From an uncultured Sulfurovum sp. (GTDB lineage: Bacteria; Campylobacterota; Campylobacteria; Campylobacterales; Sulfurovaceae): 57,494 bases of DNA. Where the stretch lies: positions 1 through 57,494 of the forward strand of contig CACVAS010000168.1 in assembly GCA_902727855.1 (NCBI GenBank), given 5' to 3'. A program made the position numbers and the translations under genes. Every line of letters starts with the position of its first letter. Position 1 is the stretch's first letter. This document shows positions 8,631 to 19,044 of this stretch, in pieces. Below the pieces are notes generated by a model. It had not been told where the DNA came from, ran no database searches, and worked only from the letters and a program-made list of their open reading frames with translations.

Positions 8631-9734
8631 TTATAAACTTAGACCATAAATTTCATGATAGGTTTTCATCGCATAACGGTCAGTCATAGCGGCTATGTAG
8701 TCAGCTATGACACGTTCTTCTTTTCGTAGTTCAAAAAGCTCTTGTTGGTGTGAGGGGAGCAGGTCTTTGTCTTCACGAAATGCTTTATAAAGTCCTTTGA
8801 TACACTGTTTTCCTGCATACATTTTACGTGCTATTTTTTCATGTCTATAGAGTTTTTTAAGTAACAGTTTTTTAAGTACTTTTAGTTGTGTGGCTGTCTG
8901 CTTTGAAAACCCTACTGGTAACGTCTCTTTTGCATCTAAAGTCACACATATAGGTCTGTTTGTACGGTGCAGTTTCGCACCTTCATTGGAGTTGGCTATA
9001 AAGTCTTCTACTAAAAGTTTAATCAGTCCTGCGACAAAACGATGACGGTAGAGCTTGTCATCTCTTTTGATACCCTCTTGTTGTACCATTTCATCTACCC
9101 GTAAACACAAGGTGTCTTTTAGTAAATCATCAAAGGTAATAAGCCCATACTTGATGCCATCATCAATGTCATGTGAAGTGTAGGCAATCTCATCTGCATG
9201 ATCTACGACCATAGCCTCAAGGCTTGGATGTTTGTCTAGGTTAAAAGATGCATCTATCTCATTTAAAAAAGGTTTTTTGTATGGGTAAGAGTGCTTAAGT
9301 ACACCCTCTAGTGTGGCAAAAGTAAGATTGAGTCCATCAAAGTTTTTATAGCGTTTTTCTAACTTAGTGAGCACCCTAAAAGATTGAAAATTATGTTCAA
9401 AACCTAAAGGTCTGCCATCTTCTTTTAATAATTTGTCTAGTTCCTCTCCTCCAACATGACCAAAGGGTGTATGTCCTAAATCATGAGATAGAGCTATGAC
9501 TTCTGCTAGAGTTTCATTGAGTTCGAGCATACGTGAGAGTGTACGTGCTATTTGACTGACTTCAAGTGAATGCGTAAGGCGTGTACGAAAGTAGTCACCC
9601 TCATGGTTAAGAAACACTTGTGTTTTGTACTCTAAACGCCTAAAAGAAGAACAGTGTAGCACCCTGTCTCTATCTCTAGCGTAAGGGTCTCGAAAATCTT
9701 CTTCAAAAGTAAAAAATCGCGCATTAGGTTTCAT
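8631..9734 (-). CDS. dgt: dGTPase-like HD-domain deoxynucleotide triphosphohydrolase
   Basis: This enzyme hydrolyses dNTPs (classically dGTP) to the nucleoside and triphosphate. The 367-residue protein carries the HD metal site: H55 in RLTHSLEV, H84-D85 in SHDLGHTPFGH, and the later VVDHADEIAYTSHD helix. The FRRLEYKTQVF region typical of this family precedes them. I used the ATG at 9734, 7 bases after AAGGA; a TTG at 9738-9740 is also in frame. It is divergent from thyX, so two nucleotide-pool genes lie side by side; shared control is possible but not shown. Confidence 0.92.
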   Translation of the reverse strand: MKPNARFFTFEEDFRDPYARDRDRVLHCSSFRRLEYKTQVFLNHEGDYFRTRLTHSLEVSQIARTLSRMLELNETLAEVIALSHDLGHTPFGHVGGEELDKLLKEDGRPLGFEHNFQSFRVLTKLEKRYKNFDGLNLTFATLEGVLKHSYPYKKPFLNEIDASFNLDKHPSLEAMVVDHADEIAYTSHDIDDGIKYGLITFDDLLKDTLCLRVDEMVQQEGIKRDDKLYRHRFVAGLIKLLVEDFIANSNEGAKLHRTNRPICVTLDAKETLPVGFSKQTATQLKVLKKLLLKKLYRHEKIARKMYAGKQCIKGLYKAFREDKDLLPSHQQELFELRKEERVIADYIAAMTDRYAMKTYHEIYGLSL

Positions 9735-9832
9735 AAACAAGTCCTTGAATATTGCTCTAAATATAGTTTGATATAATTATCCCAAAATATACATTAGAAA
9801 TTTGGAATTATAGCAAATTAAAAGGCTGTGTG

Positions 9833-10672
9833 ATGGAAAAAACAGAAAAGTACCATATAGAATACGAGAAACCAAAAGTCACACTTCTCCAAGACTCTGG
9901 TTTAGGTGTTGCAGAAATAGCTGCTAGAACCTGTTATGACTCTTTTGAAAACTCTGAAAATGATTGTGTTAAAAATGCCATGCAAGAGATGGATACAAAT
10001 GCTATTAATGGCATTGACGACTCTGAACTTCTCTCTTCTTTGGCGTGGGTACATCATCATCACTCTATTATAGAACATGCTACACTCTCTTTTTTAGTAC
10101 AAGGGACCAGTCGAGGTGTACTACAAGAACATGCACGCCATAGACTCCAAGCTATCTCTGTACGTTCTACGCGTTACACCATGTCATCAGTCATTAACGC
10201 TTTTACTGCGTCACTTGAAAGTAAAGATGGCTTTGCTTTTTTCTTTTCTAAAGTACTCCCTTTAAATCTTTTTGTCATCACAGACAAAGCGTATTTAGAG
10301 ATAGAAGTGCGTGCTATCTACGAGAAGTTTCGTTTTCAATATGGTCGAAATGATGACTACATTAACGATGCTGTAGCCAAATCTTCCATACCCTTTGTAG
10401 AAACATTTAAAGACGATGCTGAAGGACTCTTTGAAGCACTAGAGGCGGGAAAGAAAAAACGAAATGTAGGGGATGGGTTTAAACACATTGTCTCAGACAA
10501 CTGGAAAGTTGACATGGTGGTCACATTTAATATACGTTCTTTAAAAAACTACTTTGATCTGCGTGACTCAGGTGCAGCATGGTTTCAAATACAATGGCTG
10601 GCTGAAAAGATGAAGGAAGTCACACCAAAAAAATATTTGAAACTTATTGATAAAAAATATAAAGATGGTTAA
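9833..10672 (+). CDS. thyX: FAD-dependent thymidylate synthase
   Basis: ThyX methylates dUMP to dTMP using methylenetetrahydrofolate and FAD. The signature RHRX7S motif is present as R102-H103-R104 with serine at 112 and R114-Y115 after it. HHHHSIIEH near residue 74 forms part of the flavin site. Start choice: ATG 9833 has 7-base spacing from AAGG; the GTG at 9830 is too close. At 279 residues it is somewhat longer than many ThyX proteins (about 220-250). It sits divergent to dgt. No thyA appears in this window. Confidence 0.95.
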   Translation: MEKTEKYHIEYEKPKVTLLQDSGLGVAEIAARTCYDSFENSENDCVKNAMQEMDTNAINGIDDSELLSSLAWVHHHHSIIEHATLSFLVQGTSRGVLQEHARHRLQAISVRSTRYTMSSVINAFTASLESKDGFAFFFSKVLPLNLFVITDKAYLEIEVRAIYEKFRFQYGRNDDYINDAVAKSSIPFVETFKDDAEGLFEALEAGKKKRNVGDGFKHIVSDNWKVDMVVTFNIRSLKNYFDLRDSGAAWFQIQWLAEKMKEVTPKKYLKLIDKKYKDG

Positions 10673-10723
10673 ATCATTTGAAACTACATACTCTATTAGA
10701 TCATTATAATTAGGAAACAACTT

Positions 10724-12433
10724 TTGCGAAAATTTAAAATTTTATTCATTCTACTTTTAATCCATACAGGTCTTACTGCCCAAATGCTTACTGTAGGAAA
10801 TATATCTCAACACATTGTCACTTCTACACAAAAGTTTGTTAAAGGTAAAAACAAACCTATCGTTGCTTCTATCTATGCAGAAAGCTACTACCGACCACTA
10901 TGGATAGGAAACCATCAAAAAGCAAAAATGTCACAGCTGCTTAATGCCATTAAAAATCCTTTTTTTAATTATAAAAATAAATCTTTTGATCAAAAGTCTA
11001 TAGGAAAACTCCTTTTTGAACTTGATAACAACGAAATAAGCCCAGCACAAAAAGCGCGTGTTTATGGTCGTCTTGATGTCATACTTACCAACTCTTTTGT
11101 ACGTTTAGTACGCTTCATTGTGCAAGGTGATGTAGATTGGAACTTGGTACAAACGAAACTTAAAGCATTAGAGTATAGCGATAAAATAAAAGCCCACTGG
11201 GATATGTCTGTTAAGAAAATGCCAGGAAGTGGGCACTTAGCTACTACAATAAAAGATGGAAATATCTATAGCTATCTTAAAAGTCTTATACCTATGGAAA
11301 AACGCTATACACAACTCATTGGTATACTTAAAAAATATCTTCGTATGCCAAAATTTCCTGCTATTGCCTACAGTCACAAAACCCTTCAAGTAGGGGATAG
11401 TGATAAACGCATAGAACAAATAAAAAGACAACTACAAATCTTAGGTGATTACCCTAGACATAGTAAAATAAATTCAAAATTTACACATACTTTACAAAAT
11501 GCTGTACTGCGATACCAAAAACGTCATCTATTGGCTCTTACAGGAAAAATTGACAAAACAGTGATCTATTATCTCAATAAATCGCTTAATCACAATATAC
11601 AAGCTATTATCACCAATCTAGACAAAACAAAACTTTATCCCAAATATTTTGAACCAGAACATATTGAAGTAAACATTCCTGATTTTAATTTAAGATATTA
11701 TCAAAATGGCACAAAACTTTTAAAGATGGGTTTGATTGTAGGTCGTATTGACAGACCTACACCCATTTTTAGTGACAAGGTACAATATATGGTTTTCAAT
11801 CCAACATGGACCATACCAGATAGTCTTATCAAACGAGATCTCATCCATGTCTTAAGAGAAAATCCTATGTATCTAGTAGAAAATAATATTCATGTATTTT
11901 CAGGCAATAAAAAAATAGATATCTCACAAGATATGCTTGACCCTTATGAATATAGTAAAAAACGTGTACCTTACCGTTTTGTACAATATCCTGGAGAGAA
12001 CAATGCATTGGGGCGAGTAAAATTTATGTTTCCAAATAGGCATGCAGTCTATCTACATGACACAGACAATAAATCTTTATTTTCACGTCGATACAAAGTC
12101 TATAGTTCTGGGTGTGTACGGGTAAAAAAACCTTTTACCCTTGCACGAACACTGCTTAAACATAGTAGCCGTCACTACAGCTATGAACACCTTGCCTCTG
12201 TCATAGAAACCAATAAGCCTACTACAGTGAAACTTAATAAGTTTATTCCTGTACATATGCTCTACTTTACTGTTTATGTTGAAGATAATATGGCATACTT
12301 TAAACATGATATCTATTTGTATGATAAAATTATTGAAGAGTCCTCAGAGGGTCACACAAAAGCTACTTTTAGCGTACCTAAACAACGTCTAATCACCATA
12401 AAAAAGAAAGATGATAAACCACTTTCAAACTAA
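10724..12433 (+). CDS. YcbB/LdtD-type L,D-transpeptidase
   Basis: This is a periplasmic peptidoglycan cross-linking enzyme that forms 3-3 links. The 569-residue protein has an N-terminal signal or anchor segment (residues 4-20), a helical scaffold domain, a PG_binding_1 domain near residues 225-290 (GDSDKRIEQIKRQLQILGDY), and a YkuD catalytic domain at about 320-490. The catalytic pair is visible: His445 in YLHDT and Cys464 in SSGCVR. It starts with TTG, preceded by AGGAA. A 120-residue tail after the catalytic domain is long but seen in this subgroup. Gene expression partners are not obvious. Confidence 0.9.
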   Translation: MRKFKILFILLLIHTGLTAQMLTVGNISQHIVTSTQKFVKGKNKPIVASIYAESYYRPLWIGNHQKAKMSQLLNAIKNPFFNYKNKSFDQKSIGKLLFELDNNEISPAQKARVYGRLDVILTNSFVRLVRFIVQGDVDWNLVQTKLKALEYSDKIKAHWDMSVKKMPGSGHLATTIKDGNIYSYLKSLIPMEKRYTQLIGILKKYLRMPKFPAIAYSHKTLQVGDSDKRIEQIKRQLQILGDYPRHSKINSKFTHTLQNAVLRYQKRHLLALTGKIDKTVIYYLNKSLNHNIQAIITNLDKTKLYPKYFEPEHIEVNIPDFNLRYYQNGTKLLKMGLIVGRIDRPTPIFSDKVQYMVFNPTWTIPDSLIKRDLIHVLRENPMYLVENNIHVFSGNKKIDISQDMLDPYEYSKKRVPYRFVQYPGENNALGRVKFMFPNRHAVYLHDTDNKSLFSRRYKVYSSGCVRVKKPFTLARTLLKHSSRHYSYEHLASVIETNKPTTVKLNKFIPVHMLYFTVYVEDNMAYFKHDIYLYDKIIEESSEGHTKATFSVPKQRLITIKKKDDKPLSN

Positions 12434-12475
12434 AAAAGCTTATAACTAAAAAAACATATATAGGAAAGTATTGGT

Positions 12476-12961
12476 TTAAATTTTGTTTTTTCTCATCTTT
12501 ACACGTTGCAAGTGTGTAAGTGCTATTGCCATAGCATCTGTGATGTCTAATGGCTTAATCTCTTTTTGAATACCAAACAGACGTTTTACCATGAAAGCCA
12601 CCTGTTCTTTTGTGGCCTTTCCGTTCCCCGTGACTGCTTTTTTTACTTGAAGGGCAGTATACTCATGAAAATACCCTATCTCTTGAAGTACTTTTAAACA
12701 CAACGCTCCTCTAAACTGAGCAAGCTTTATGACTGACTTTGGATTGAAAGCAAAAAAGATATCTTCTATAGCCACTTCATCAACTTTATGTGTCTTTAAA
12801 ATGAGGTCAATACCCTCAACAAGCTCAACCATCTGGGGTTGCAGCTCTTTTTCTTTCATTTTAAGCAAACCTGCTTCAACAAGTGAAAAGTTTAACCCAT
12901 CCCAATGTATGATGCAATAGCCTAAATTACGGCTTCCGGGGTCAATTCCTAAAATATTCAT
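12476..12961 (-). CDS. ruvC: Holliday junction resolvase RuvC
   Basis: RuvC nicks Holliday junctions symmetrically, working with RuvAB. The 161-residue protein has the RNase-H-like acidic set: D7 in GIDPGS, E66 in AIEDIFF, and D139/D142 in [23 protein letters not shown] and the NGKATKEQV loop are also standard. It is divergent from dnaA across the first origin segment, an arrangement known from Helicobacter. Its start codon overlaps a TCATTCACA DnaA-box-like sequence. Confidence 0.96.
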   Translation of the reverse strand: MNILGIDPGSRNLGYCIIHWDGLNFSLVEAGLLKMKEKELQPQMVELVEGIDLILKTHKVDEVAIEDIFFAFNPKSVIKLAQFRGALCLKVLQEIGYFHEYTALQVKKAVTGNGKATKEQVAFMVKRLFGIQKEIKPLDITDAMAIALTHLQRVKMRKNKI

Positions 12962-13115
12962 TCACACCTTTGTTCACATAGTGAATAAACTATTCAACTT
13001 CTGTTTTCTAACGCTATTTTAGCTTATTTTGGCTAAAATACAAAAAGTTATTCACATTAAGAATTAAAACTATCTCAATATGTGAAAATATATAAATAGT
13101 GTAGGAAATATAGTC
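12958..13115. other. oriC: Replication origin region, part 1 (upstream of dnaA)
   Basis: Several DnaA-box-like 9-mers cluster here: TCATTCACA at 12958-12966, TTGTTCACA at 12970-12978, TTATTCACT (reverse) at 12980-12988, and TTATTCACA at 13048-13056. These match the Helicobacter/Campylobacterota consensus better than the E. coli one. AT-rich sequence follows to the dnaA start. Together with the boxes downstream of dnaA this suggests a bipartite origin. Confidence 0.65.
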
Positions 13116-14444
13116 ATGCATATAGGTCAAAAGGTACTTTTTGAATTAAAAAAAGAGATTTCTGAAATTGAATATGATCGATATATTAAAAAACTTGTTT
13201 ATGACACAAAACGTTCAAGATCAAATATTGTCTATTTCACTGCACCCAATATGATTATTGCAAAATGGGTAAAAACCAAATACCAAGAAAAACTTATACA
13301 TCTTTTTGAACTTAAAAATGAAATAAGACCTGAAATTAAAATAAGTGTTGGTTTAAACAATAAACAAAATATCACAACAACCGTAGCGAAACATACATCA
13401 GATAAAAATATTTCAAAGAGCACATATTTAAACCCTTCACTTACATTTGAAAGTTTTATTATAGGAAGTTCCAATCAATTTGCTTACACTACAGCCAAGT
13501 CTGTAGCGGAGAAACCAGGAAAACAATATAATCCACTGTTTATCTATGGTGGAGTGGGTTTAGGTAAGACACACCTTCTACAAGCCATTGGTAATTACCA
13601 TATAGACTTAGGTAAAACCGTTATCTACACCACACTTGAACAATTTATGAACTCTTTTACGTCACATTTACGTTCACAAACTATGGATAGATTTAGAGAT
13701 AAGTTTAGAGAATGTGACTTACTACTCATTGATGATATACAATTTTTAAGTAGAAAAGAGCAAACCCAAGAAGAGTTTTTTCATACATTCAATGAACTCT
13801 ATAATGCCAATAAACAAATTGTCATAACAGCTGATCGTGCTCCTAATAAAATTGCTGGTTTGGTAGATAGACTTAAAACACGTTTTGAGTGGGGACTCAT
13901 GGCCGATATACAACCTCCAGGGCTTGAAACGAAAATAGCTATTATTCAAAAAAAATGTGAACTTGATGGTATACGTTTAAACAATGAAATAGTCAATTTT
14001 ATTGCCACACATATGGGAGATAATATACGAGAAATAGAAGGTACTATTATTAAATTAAACGCTCTTTCAAGTATGCTTAATCAAGAAATCACATTAGATT
14101 TTGCACAAAATGCTATTAAAGACCAAATTAAAGAGAAAAAAGAGAATATTACCATTGAAGATATTATCAAAATAATCTCTAAAGAACTTAATATTAAACC
14201 ATCAGATATTACTTCTAAAAAACGTACTAAAAATATTGTAAATGCAAGAAGAATTGCTATCTATTTAGCCAGAAATCTAACACCAAATTCTATGCCACAA
14301 ATTGCTGTCTTTTTTGGTATGAAAGACCATACAGCCATTTCTCATGCAATGAAAAAGATACATGAAATCATAGAAAATGATGAAAATTTTAAAGTTTTAC
14401 TAGATGAACTTTCAAATAAGATACATACAGATAGTCAAAAATAA
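13116..14444 (+). CDS. dnaA: Chromosomal replication initiator DnaA
   Basis: DnaA binds the boxes at oriC and opens the duplex. The 442-residue protein has the N-terminal domain I (residues 1-80), a short variable linker, the AAA+ core starting near 110 with Walker A GGVGLGKT (145-152) and Walker B LLLIDDIQFL, and the C-terminal DNA-binding domain with DHTAISHAMKKI near 410. Putative DnaA boxes lie on both sides of the gene. The linker domain II is short, as is usual in this phylum. Confidence 0.98.
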   Translation: MHIGQKVLFELKKEISEIEYDRYIKKLVYDTKRSRSNIVYFTAPNMIIAKWVKTKYQEKLIHLFELKNEIRPEIKISVGLNNKQNITTTVAKHTSDKNISKSTYLNPSLTFESFIIGSSNQFAYTTAKSVAEKPGKQYNPLFIYGGVGLGKTHLLQAIGNYHIDLGKTVIYTTLEQFMNSFTSHLRSQTMDRFRDKFRECDLLLIDDIQFLSRKEQTQEEFFHTFNELYNANKQIVITADRAPNKIAGLVDRLKTRFEWGLMADIQPPGLETKIAIIQKKCELDGIRLNNEIVNFIATHMGDNIREIEGTIIKLNALSSMLNQEITLDFAQNAIKDQIKEKKENITIEDIIKIISKELNIKPSDITSKKRTKNIVNARRIAIYLARNLTPNSMPQIAVFFGMKDHTAISHAMKKIHEIIENDENFKVLLDELSNKIHTDSQK

Positions 14445-14646
14445 AATAATCCCAAATTTACACTAAAAATTGAACTATAATAACTTAAATAAAAAAAGAT
14501 ATAATTTTATTAGTGAAAAGATGTGAATATTGTATAATCATAAATATTCTCTCAAACAACGGTAAGAACGGTTTTTAAGTAGTTATTCACATAATCATTT
14601 AATGCTACTACTATCTACTAATATTATTAAAAAGTAAGGGAAAAGC
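14445..14646. other. oriC: Replication origin region, part 2 (between dnaA and dnaN)
   Basis: This 202-bp gap is very AT-rich and carries TTATTCACA at 14583-14591 and ATATTCACA on the reverse strand at 14522-14530. AT-rich tracts at 14455-14520 could serve as the unwinding element. By analogy with Helicobacter pylori oriC2, unwinding may occur here; that is inference. Confidence 0.6.
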
Positions 14647-15714
14647 ATGAAAATAAAAGCAAGTAAACAAATTATTGAATCTATATTAATAAATTTACAA
14701 CCTTTTTTAGAAAAAAAAGATGCAAGCCAAATAACATCTCACGTATTATTTAAAACTCAAAATGATAAATGTATTATCAAAGCAACCGACTCAGAAATTG
14801 GACTTAAGATTGTTACAAATAATATAGACATTGAGATTGAAGGAGCTTTCACTGCTAACGGTAAAAAAATTCTTGATATTATTAGAATATTAAAAGATGA
14901 TGTTATTACCTTAGAAGTTATTGATAATATACTTATTATTAAACAAAAAAATTCTAAATTTAAATTACCTACATTTGACACAACTGCTTATCCAGATTTT
15001 CCAAGCATTGAAGAAAAACCTAAAATTTCATTAGATTCACTAACTCTCATTCAAAACCTTAAAAAAATATCTCCAGCAATTGATACAAATAATCCTAAAT
15101 TTGAACTCAATGGAGCTTTAATTAACATAAAAAGTGATTCGACCGATTTAGTAGGTACTGATACAAGAAGATTAGCTATAGCAACGATAGCTAATACTCA
15201 TAATGAAGAACTCTCATTAATTGTGCCTAAAAAAGCTATTTTAGAAATACAAAAATTATTTTTAGATGAAATAAATATTCATTTTGATAAAACAAATCTC
15301 ATTATTTCTAATGAAAATTATTTTTTCTATTCACGTTTAATCAATGGAAAATTTCCAGATTATCAACGTATTATTCCAACCTCAGTAAAACACTCATTAA
15401 CTTTACCAAAAAAAGAGATGATAGATGCAATAAAAATGATTACTACCATTTCACAAGAAATAAAAATGAGATTACTAGAAAATAGTATTATTTTTGAATC
15501 TTTATCTTCAGACAATGTTGAAGCAAAAACTGAAATTGAAATCAATACTGGTTTTACAGAAAAATTTGAACTCTCTTTTAACAGTAAATATTTATTAGAT
15601 TTTATTGCACAAACAAATAAAAATGAATTTACTATAGAATTTAATGAACCCTCTTTACCTTTCATCGTAAAAGACGATAACTTTGTTACTATCATCATGC
15701 CAATTATGGCATAA
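14647..15714 (+). CDS. dnaN: DNA polymerase III sliding clamp, beta subunit
   Basis: DnaN forms the ring clamp that holds the replicative polymerase on DNA. The 355-residue protein has the three repeated clamp domains and key family stretches such as DTRRLAIA near residue 175, NGKFPDYQRIIP near 240, and the C-terminal MPIMA end. The gene is strikingly AT-rich, even for the region. AAGGGAAAAGC precedes the ATG. It follows dnaA in the same direction across the second origin segment. Confidence 0.97.
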   Translation: MKIKASKQIIESILINLQPFLEKKDASQITSHVLFKTQNDKCIIKATDSEIGLKIVTNNIDIEIEGAFTANGKKILDIIRILKDDVITLEVIDNILIIKQKNSKFKLPTFDTTAYPDFPSIEEKPKISLDSLTLIQNLKKISPAIDTNNPKFELNGALINIKSDSTDLVGTDTRRLAIATIANTHNEELSLIVPKKAILEIQKLFLDEINIHFDKTNLIISNENYFFYSRLINGKFPDYQRIIPTSVKHSLTLPKKEMIDAIKMITTISQEIKMRLLENSIIFESLSSDNVEAKTEIEINTGFTEKFELSFNSKYLLDFIAQTNKNEFTIEFNEPSLPFIVKDDNFVTIIMPIMA

Positions 15715-15724
15715 AGGAAAATAA

Positions 15725-17368
15725 TTGATCTCTAAAAATGCAACAAAATATATTTTTGTTACTGGTGGTGTGCTCTCTTCTTTAGGAAAAGGAATCACCG
15801 CAGCAAGTATTGGAACGCTTCTTAAACATACAGGGCAACGTGTAGCCGTACTTAAATTGGACCCATATATCAACGTTGATCCTGGTACTATGTCACCTTT
15901 AGAACATGGTGAAGTGTTTGTCACTAAAGATGGTGCAGAAACAGATTTAGATTTAGGTCATTATGAAAGATTTTTAGATACATCTCTTACTCAAAATAAT
16001 AACTTTACCACAGGACTTGTCTATAAAACGGTTATAGAAAATGAACGTAAGGGTAAATATCTTGGAAAAACAATTCAAGTTGTACCTCATATTGTTAATG
16101 AGATTAAAGAACGTGTTTATAAAGCTGGAGAAGGCAGAGATATTTTAATTGTTGAATTAGGTGGAACCACAGGTGATATAGAAGGATTGCCTTTTCTAGA
16201 AACGATTAGACAAATAAAGCACGAACTCCCTCGTAATAGAGTTATGAACATACATGTCACACTTTTACCCTACATAAAAGCTGCTGGTGAACTTAAAACT
16301 AAACCAACACAACACTCTATTCAAGAACTTAGACGTATAGGTATTTCACCTCATATGCTTGTATTACGTGCAGAAGTACCTGTAAGTACAGAAATAAAAC
16401 ATAAAATTGCATACTCATGTGATGTAGATAATGAATCTGTAATTGTTGCTGAAGATGCTGCTACGATTTACAAAGTGCCACTTAACTTTTTGGCTCAAGA
16501 TGTTTTAACACCTATATGTAAACAATTAGATTTGGAAAACTGTACGCCAAAAATGGATGAGTGGTCCCATCTTGTTAGTAGAATTATTATGCCTGAAAAT
16601 GAAATAAAAATTGCCTTTGTTGGTAAATATTTAGATTTAAAAGAATCTTATAAATCTCTTACAGAAGCATTGATCCATAGTGGTGCACACTTAGATACTA
16701 AAGTAAATATTAAATGGGTTGATTCTGAAAAAGTAGATGACGATGGTGCTGAAAAATACTTAAATGATTGTGATGGTATTCTTGTGGCAGGTGGTTTTGG
16801 GTCACGTGGTGTTGAAGGAAAAATAAAAGCTATTGAATATGCTAGAGTACAGAAAATACCATTTCTAGGTATTTGTCTAGGAATGCAACTCTCTATGATT
16901 GAATTTGCTAGAAATGTGCTTGGTATTGAAGATGCAAACTCAGTTGAGTTTGATGAAAATACTGCAAACCCTATTGTCTATCTTATAGATGAGTTCATAG
17001 ACACAGCAGGTGCAAAACAAGTAAGAACAACGACTTCTGCTATGGGTGGAACATTGAGACTTGGTGAGTATGAATGTATAACAAAAGAGGGTTCTAAACT
17101 TAGAGAAGCTTATGATAGTGCTATGATTTATGAAAGACATAGACACCGTTATGAAGCCAATCCAAAATATAGAGAAGCGCTTGAAAGTAATGGTATGAGA
17201 GTTACTGGTGAATCACATGGTTTAATAGATGCTATGGAAGTGACTGATCATCCTTGGTTTTTAGGTGTACAGTTCCATCCAGAGTTTACTTCTAGATTAC
17301 AAAATCCAAATCCTGCTATAGTGGCATTTGTAAATGCATCACTTTCTCATAGAAAAACAGAAGTATAA
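15725..17368 (+). CDS. pyrG: CTP synthase
   Basis: PyrG aminates UTP to CTP with glutamine and ATP. The 547-residue protein has the N-terminal synthetase domain ([32 protein letters not shown]) and the C-terminal glutamine amidotransferase domain with the nucleophile in GICLGMQ near residue 383 and a terminal HPEF triad stretch. The start is TTG at 15725, 10 bases after dnaN. Its stop overlaps the recJ start (TAATG). Finding pyrG rather than gyrB directly after dnaN is less usual. Confidence 0.97.
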   Translation: MISKNATKYIFVTGGVLSSLGKGITAASIGTLLKHTGQRVAVLKLDPYINVDPGTMSPLEHGEVFVTKDGAETDLDLGHYERFLDTSLTQNNNFTTGLVYKTVIENERKGKYLGKTIQVVPHIVNEIKERVYKAGEGRDILIVELGGTTGDIEGLPFLETIRQIKHELPRNRVMNIHVTLLPYIKAAGELKTKPTQHSIQELRRIGISPHMLVLRAEVPVSTEIKHKIAYSCDVDNESVIVAEDAATIYKVPLNFLAQDVLTPICKQLDLENCTPKMDEWSHLVSRIIMPENEIKIAFVGKYLDLKESYKSLTEALIHSGAHLDTKVNIKWVDSEKVDDDGAEKYLNDCDGILVAGGFGSRGVEGKIKAIEYARVQKIPFLGICLGMQLSMIEFARNVLGIEDANSVEFDENTANPIVYLIDEFIDTAGAKQVRTTTSAMGGTLRLGEYECITKEGSKLREAYDSAMIYERHRHRYEANPKYREALESNGMRVTGESHGLIDAMEVTDHPWFLGVQFHPEFTSRLQNPNPAIVAFVNASLSHRKTEV

Positions 17369-18948
17369 TGTATAAAAAATTAACGCTTCATGCGTTAGAG
17401 TCACTTTTAAAATCACGTTTTAAAGAGGGTTTTCTCTCTTTAAAAGATCTTCCTCATCCTTCTTCTTTTAAAGACATGGATAAAGCAACAGAACGTATTG
17501 TTCAAGCGATTAATAAAAAAGAAAAAATAACCATCATAGGTGATTATGATGTAGATGGTGTCACTTCCACAACACTTATGAAACTTTTTTTTGAAGAGAT
17601 TGACTACCCCATACAGTGGATAATTCCTAACAGGTTTAAAGATGGATATGGACTCTCAGAAAATATAATACCTCGTATTGTTGGTACAGATTTAGCTATT
17701 ACTGTGGACAATGGTATCTCTGCTGTGTATGCTGCAAAGCTATGTAAAGATGAGGGCATAGAACTGATTATTACGGACCACCATTTACTTGCACCTGATG
17801 TGCCAGAGTGTTATGCAATTATAGATCAAAAACAGGAAGCCTGTACCTTTCCCTATTCAGATGTTTGTGGTGCACAAATAGCGTGGTATCTTATAGCATC
17901 ACTTAAAAATGCATTAGAGATTAAAATCAATATGATTGCCTATATGGAACTTGTAGCCATTGCTATTATCGCAGATATGATGCCTCTGCAACATATTAAC
18001 AGAGCCATGGTAGAAGCGGGTATTAAAGCACTCAATAAAAGTACAAAACCTGCGATAAAAGCGTTTTTAGAACTGCGTCAAAAAGAGGGTATTAACGCAG
18101 AAGATATAGGGTTTCAACTGGCACCGTTACTCAATGCAGCAGGACGCATGGAAGATGCTTCGTACGCGGTAGATTTTTTAGCATCTACAAATATTTATGA
18201 TGCGAGAGTAAGACTAGAAAGACTCAAGACATTTAATGATAATAGAAAATCTACAGAGCAAGAGATTACACAAAAAGCATTGACACAAGTGAATAACAAT
18301 GATGAAGTCATCATAGTACATGGAAAAGAGTGGCATGAGGGTGTAGTAGGCATAGTCGCTGCGCGTGTGGCGCGTCTACATGAGAAACCTTGTATCGTAC
18401 TCTCTCACAATGCAGAGGGTACATTAAAAGGCAGTGGTAGAAGTTTTGGTTCATGTGATTTGTTTAGCATTACAGATAGCTGTAGAATCCACTTAGAGAA
18501 GTTTGGGGGACACCAAGCAGCCATTGGGCTTAGTATGAATGAAAGTAGCTTAGAATCTTTTAAAATGCAAATGAATGAAAACTTTTTAAAAGGACAGTTT
18601 TTAAAAGAAACGCATGATCAAGATATTGTTGGTGAATTGCTTTTTCTAGATATCTCTTTTGAGCTTACTAAATTAGTGAAACAGTTTGAACCTTACGGAC
18701 AAGGAAACCCCACACCAAAGTACATCAGTAAAAATGTAGAAATACTCCAAGCAGACAGTATGGGAAAAGAGGGCGAACACTTACGCTTCTCTTTTGCACA
18801 AAATGGCATAGTCATGGCTGGTGTACAGTTTAAAACACGTGAGGTCTATGAAGTAGGTTCAACAGTAGATGTCATCTATACAGTGAATGAAAATCACTTT
18901 AGAGGCAATGTGACTTTACAGTTGATGGTAGAGAAGATAATAGCATAA
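17368..18948 (+). CDS. recJ: Single-stranded-DNA-specific exonuclease RecJ
   Basis: RecJ is a 5'-3' ssDNA exonuclease in RecF-pathway repair and mismatch repair. The 526-residue protein shows the DHH phosphoesterase motifs: GDYDVDGVTSTT near residue 58, LAITVDNGIS, IITDHHL, and the DHHA1 stretch GSGRSFGSCDLF with FGGHQAAIG near 380. It starts within the pyrG stop codon, so translation is coupled. It is slightly shorter than E. coli RecJ (577) but complete. Confidence 0.95.
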   Translation: MYKKLTLHALESLLKSRFKEGFLSLKDLPHPSSFKDMDKATERIVQAINKKEKITIIGDYDVDGVTSTTLMKLFFEEIDYPIQWIIPNRFKDGYGLSENIIPRIVGTDLAITVDNGISAVYAAKLCKDEGIELIITDHHLLAPDVPECYAIIDQKQEACTFPYSDVCGAQIAWYLIASLKNALEIKINMIAYMELVAIAIIADMMPLQHINRAMVEAGIKALNKSTKPAIKAFLELRQKEGINAEDIGFQLAPLLNAAGRMEDASYAVDFLASTNIYDARVRLERLKTFNDNRKSTEQEITQKALTQVNNNDEVIIVHGKEWHEGVVGIVAARVARLHEKPCIVLSHNAEGTLKGSGRSFGSCDLFSITDSCRIHLEKFGGHQAAIGLSMNESSLESFKMQMNENFLKGQFLKETHDQDIVGELLFLDISFELTKLVKQFEPYGQGNPTPKYISKNVEILQADSMGKEGEHLRFSFAQNGIVMAGVQFKTREVYEVGSTVDVIYTVNENHFRGNVTLQLMVEKIIA

Positions 18949-19044
18949 AAAGTTACAAACAGATATGTGGTTTTAAAAAGTGAAGAAAGTATTATAACCC
19001 AAAAATAAATTATAATATCTCTCCTAATTTTTAATAAAAAAGAT

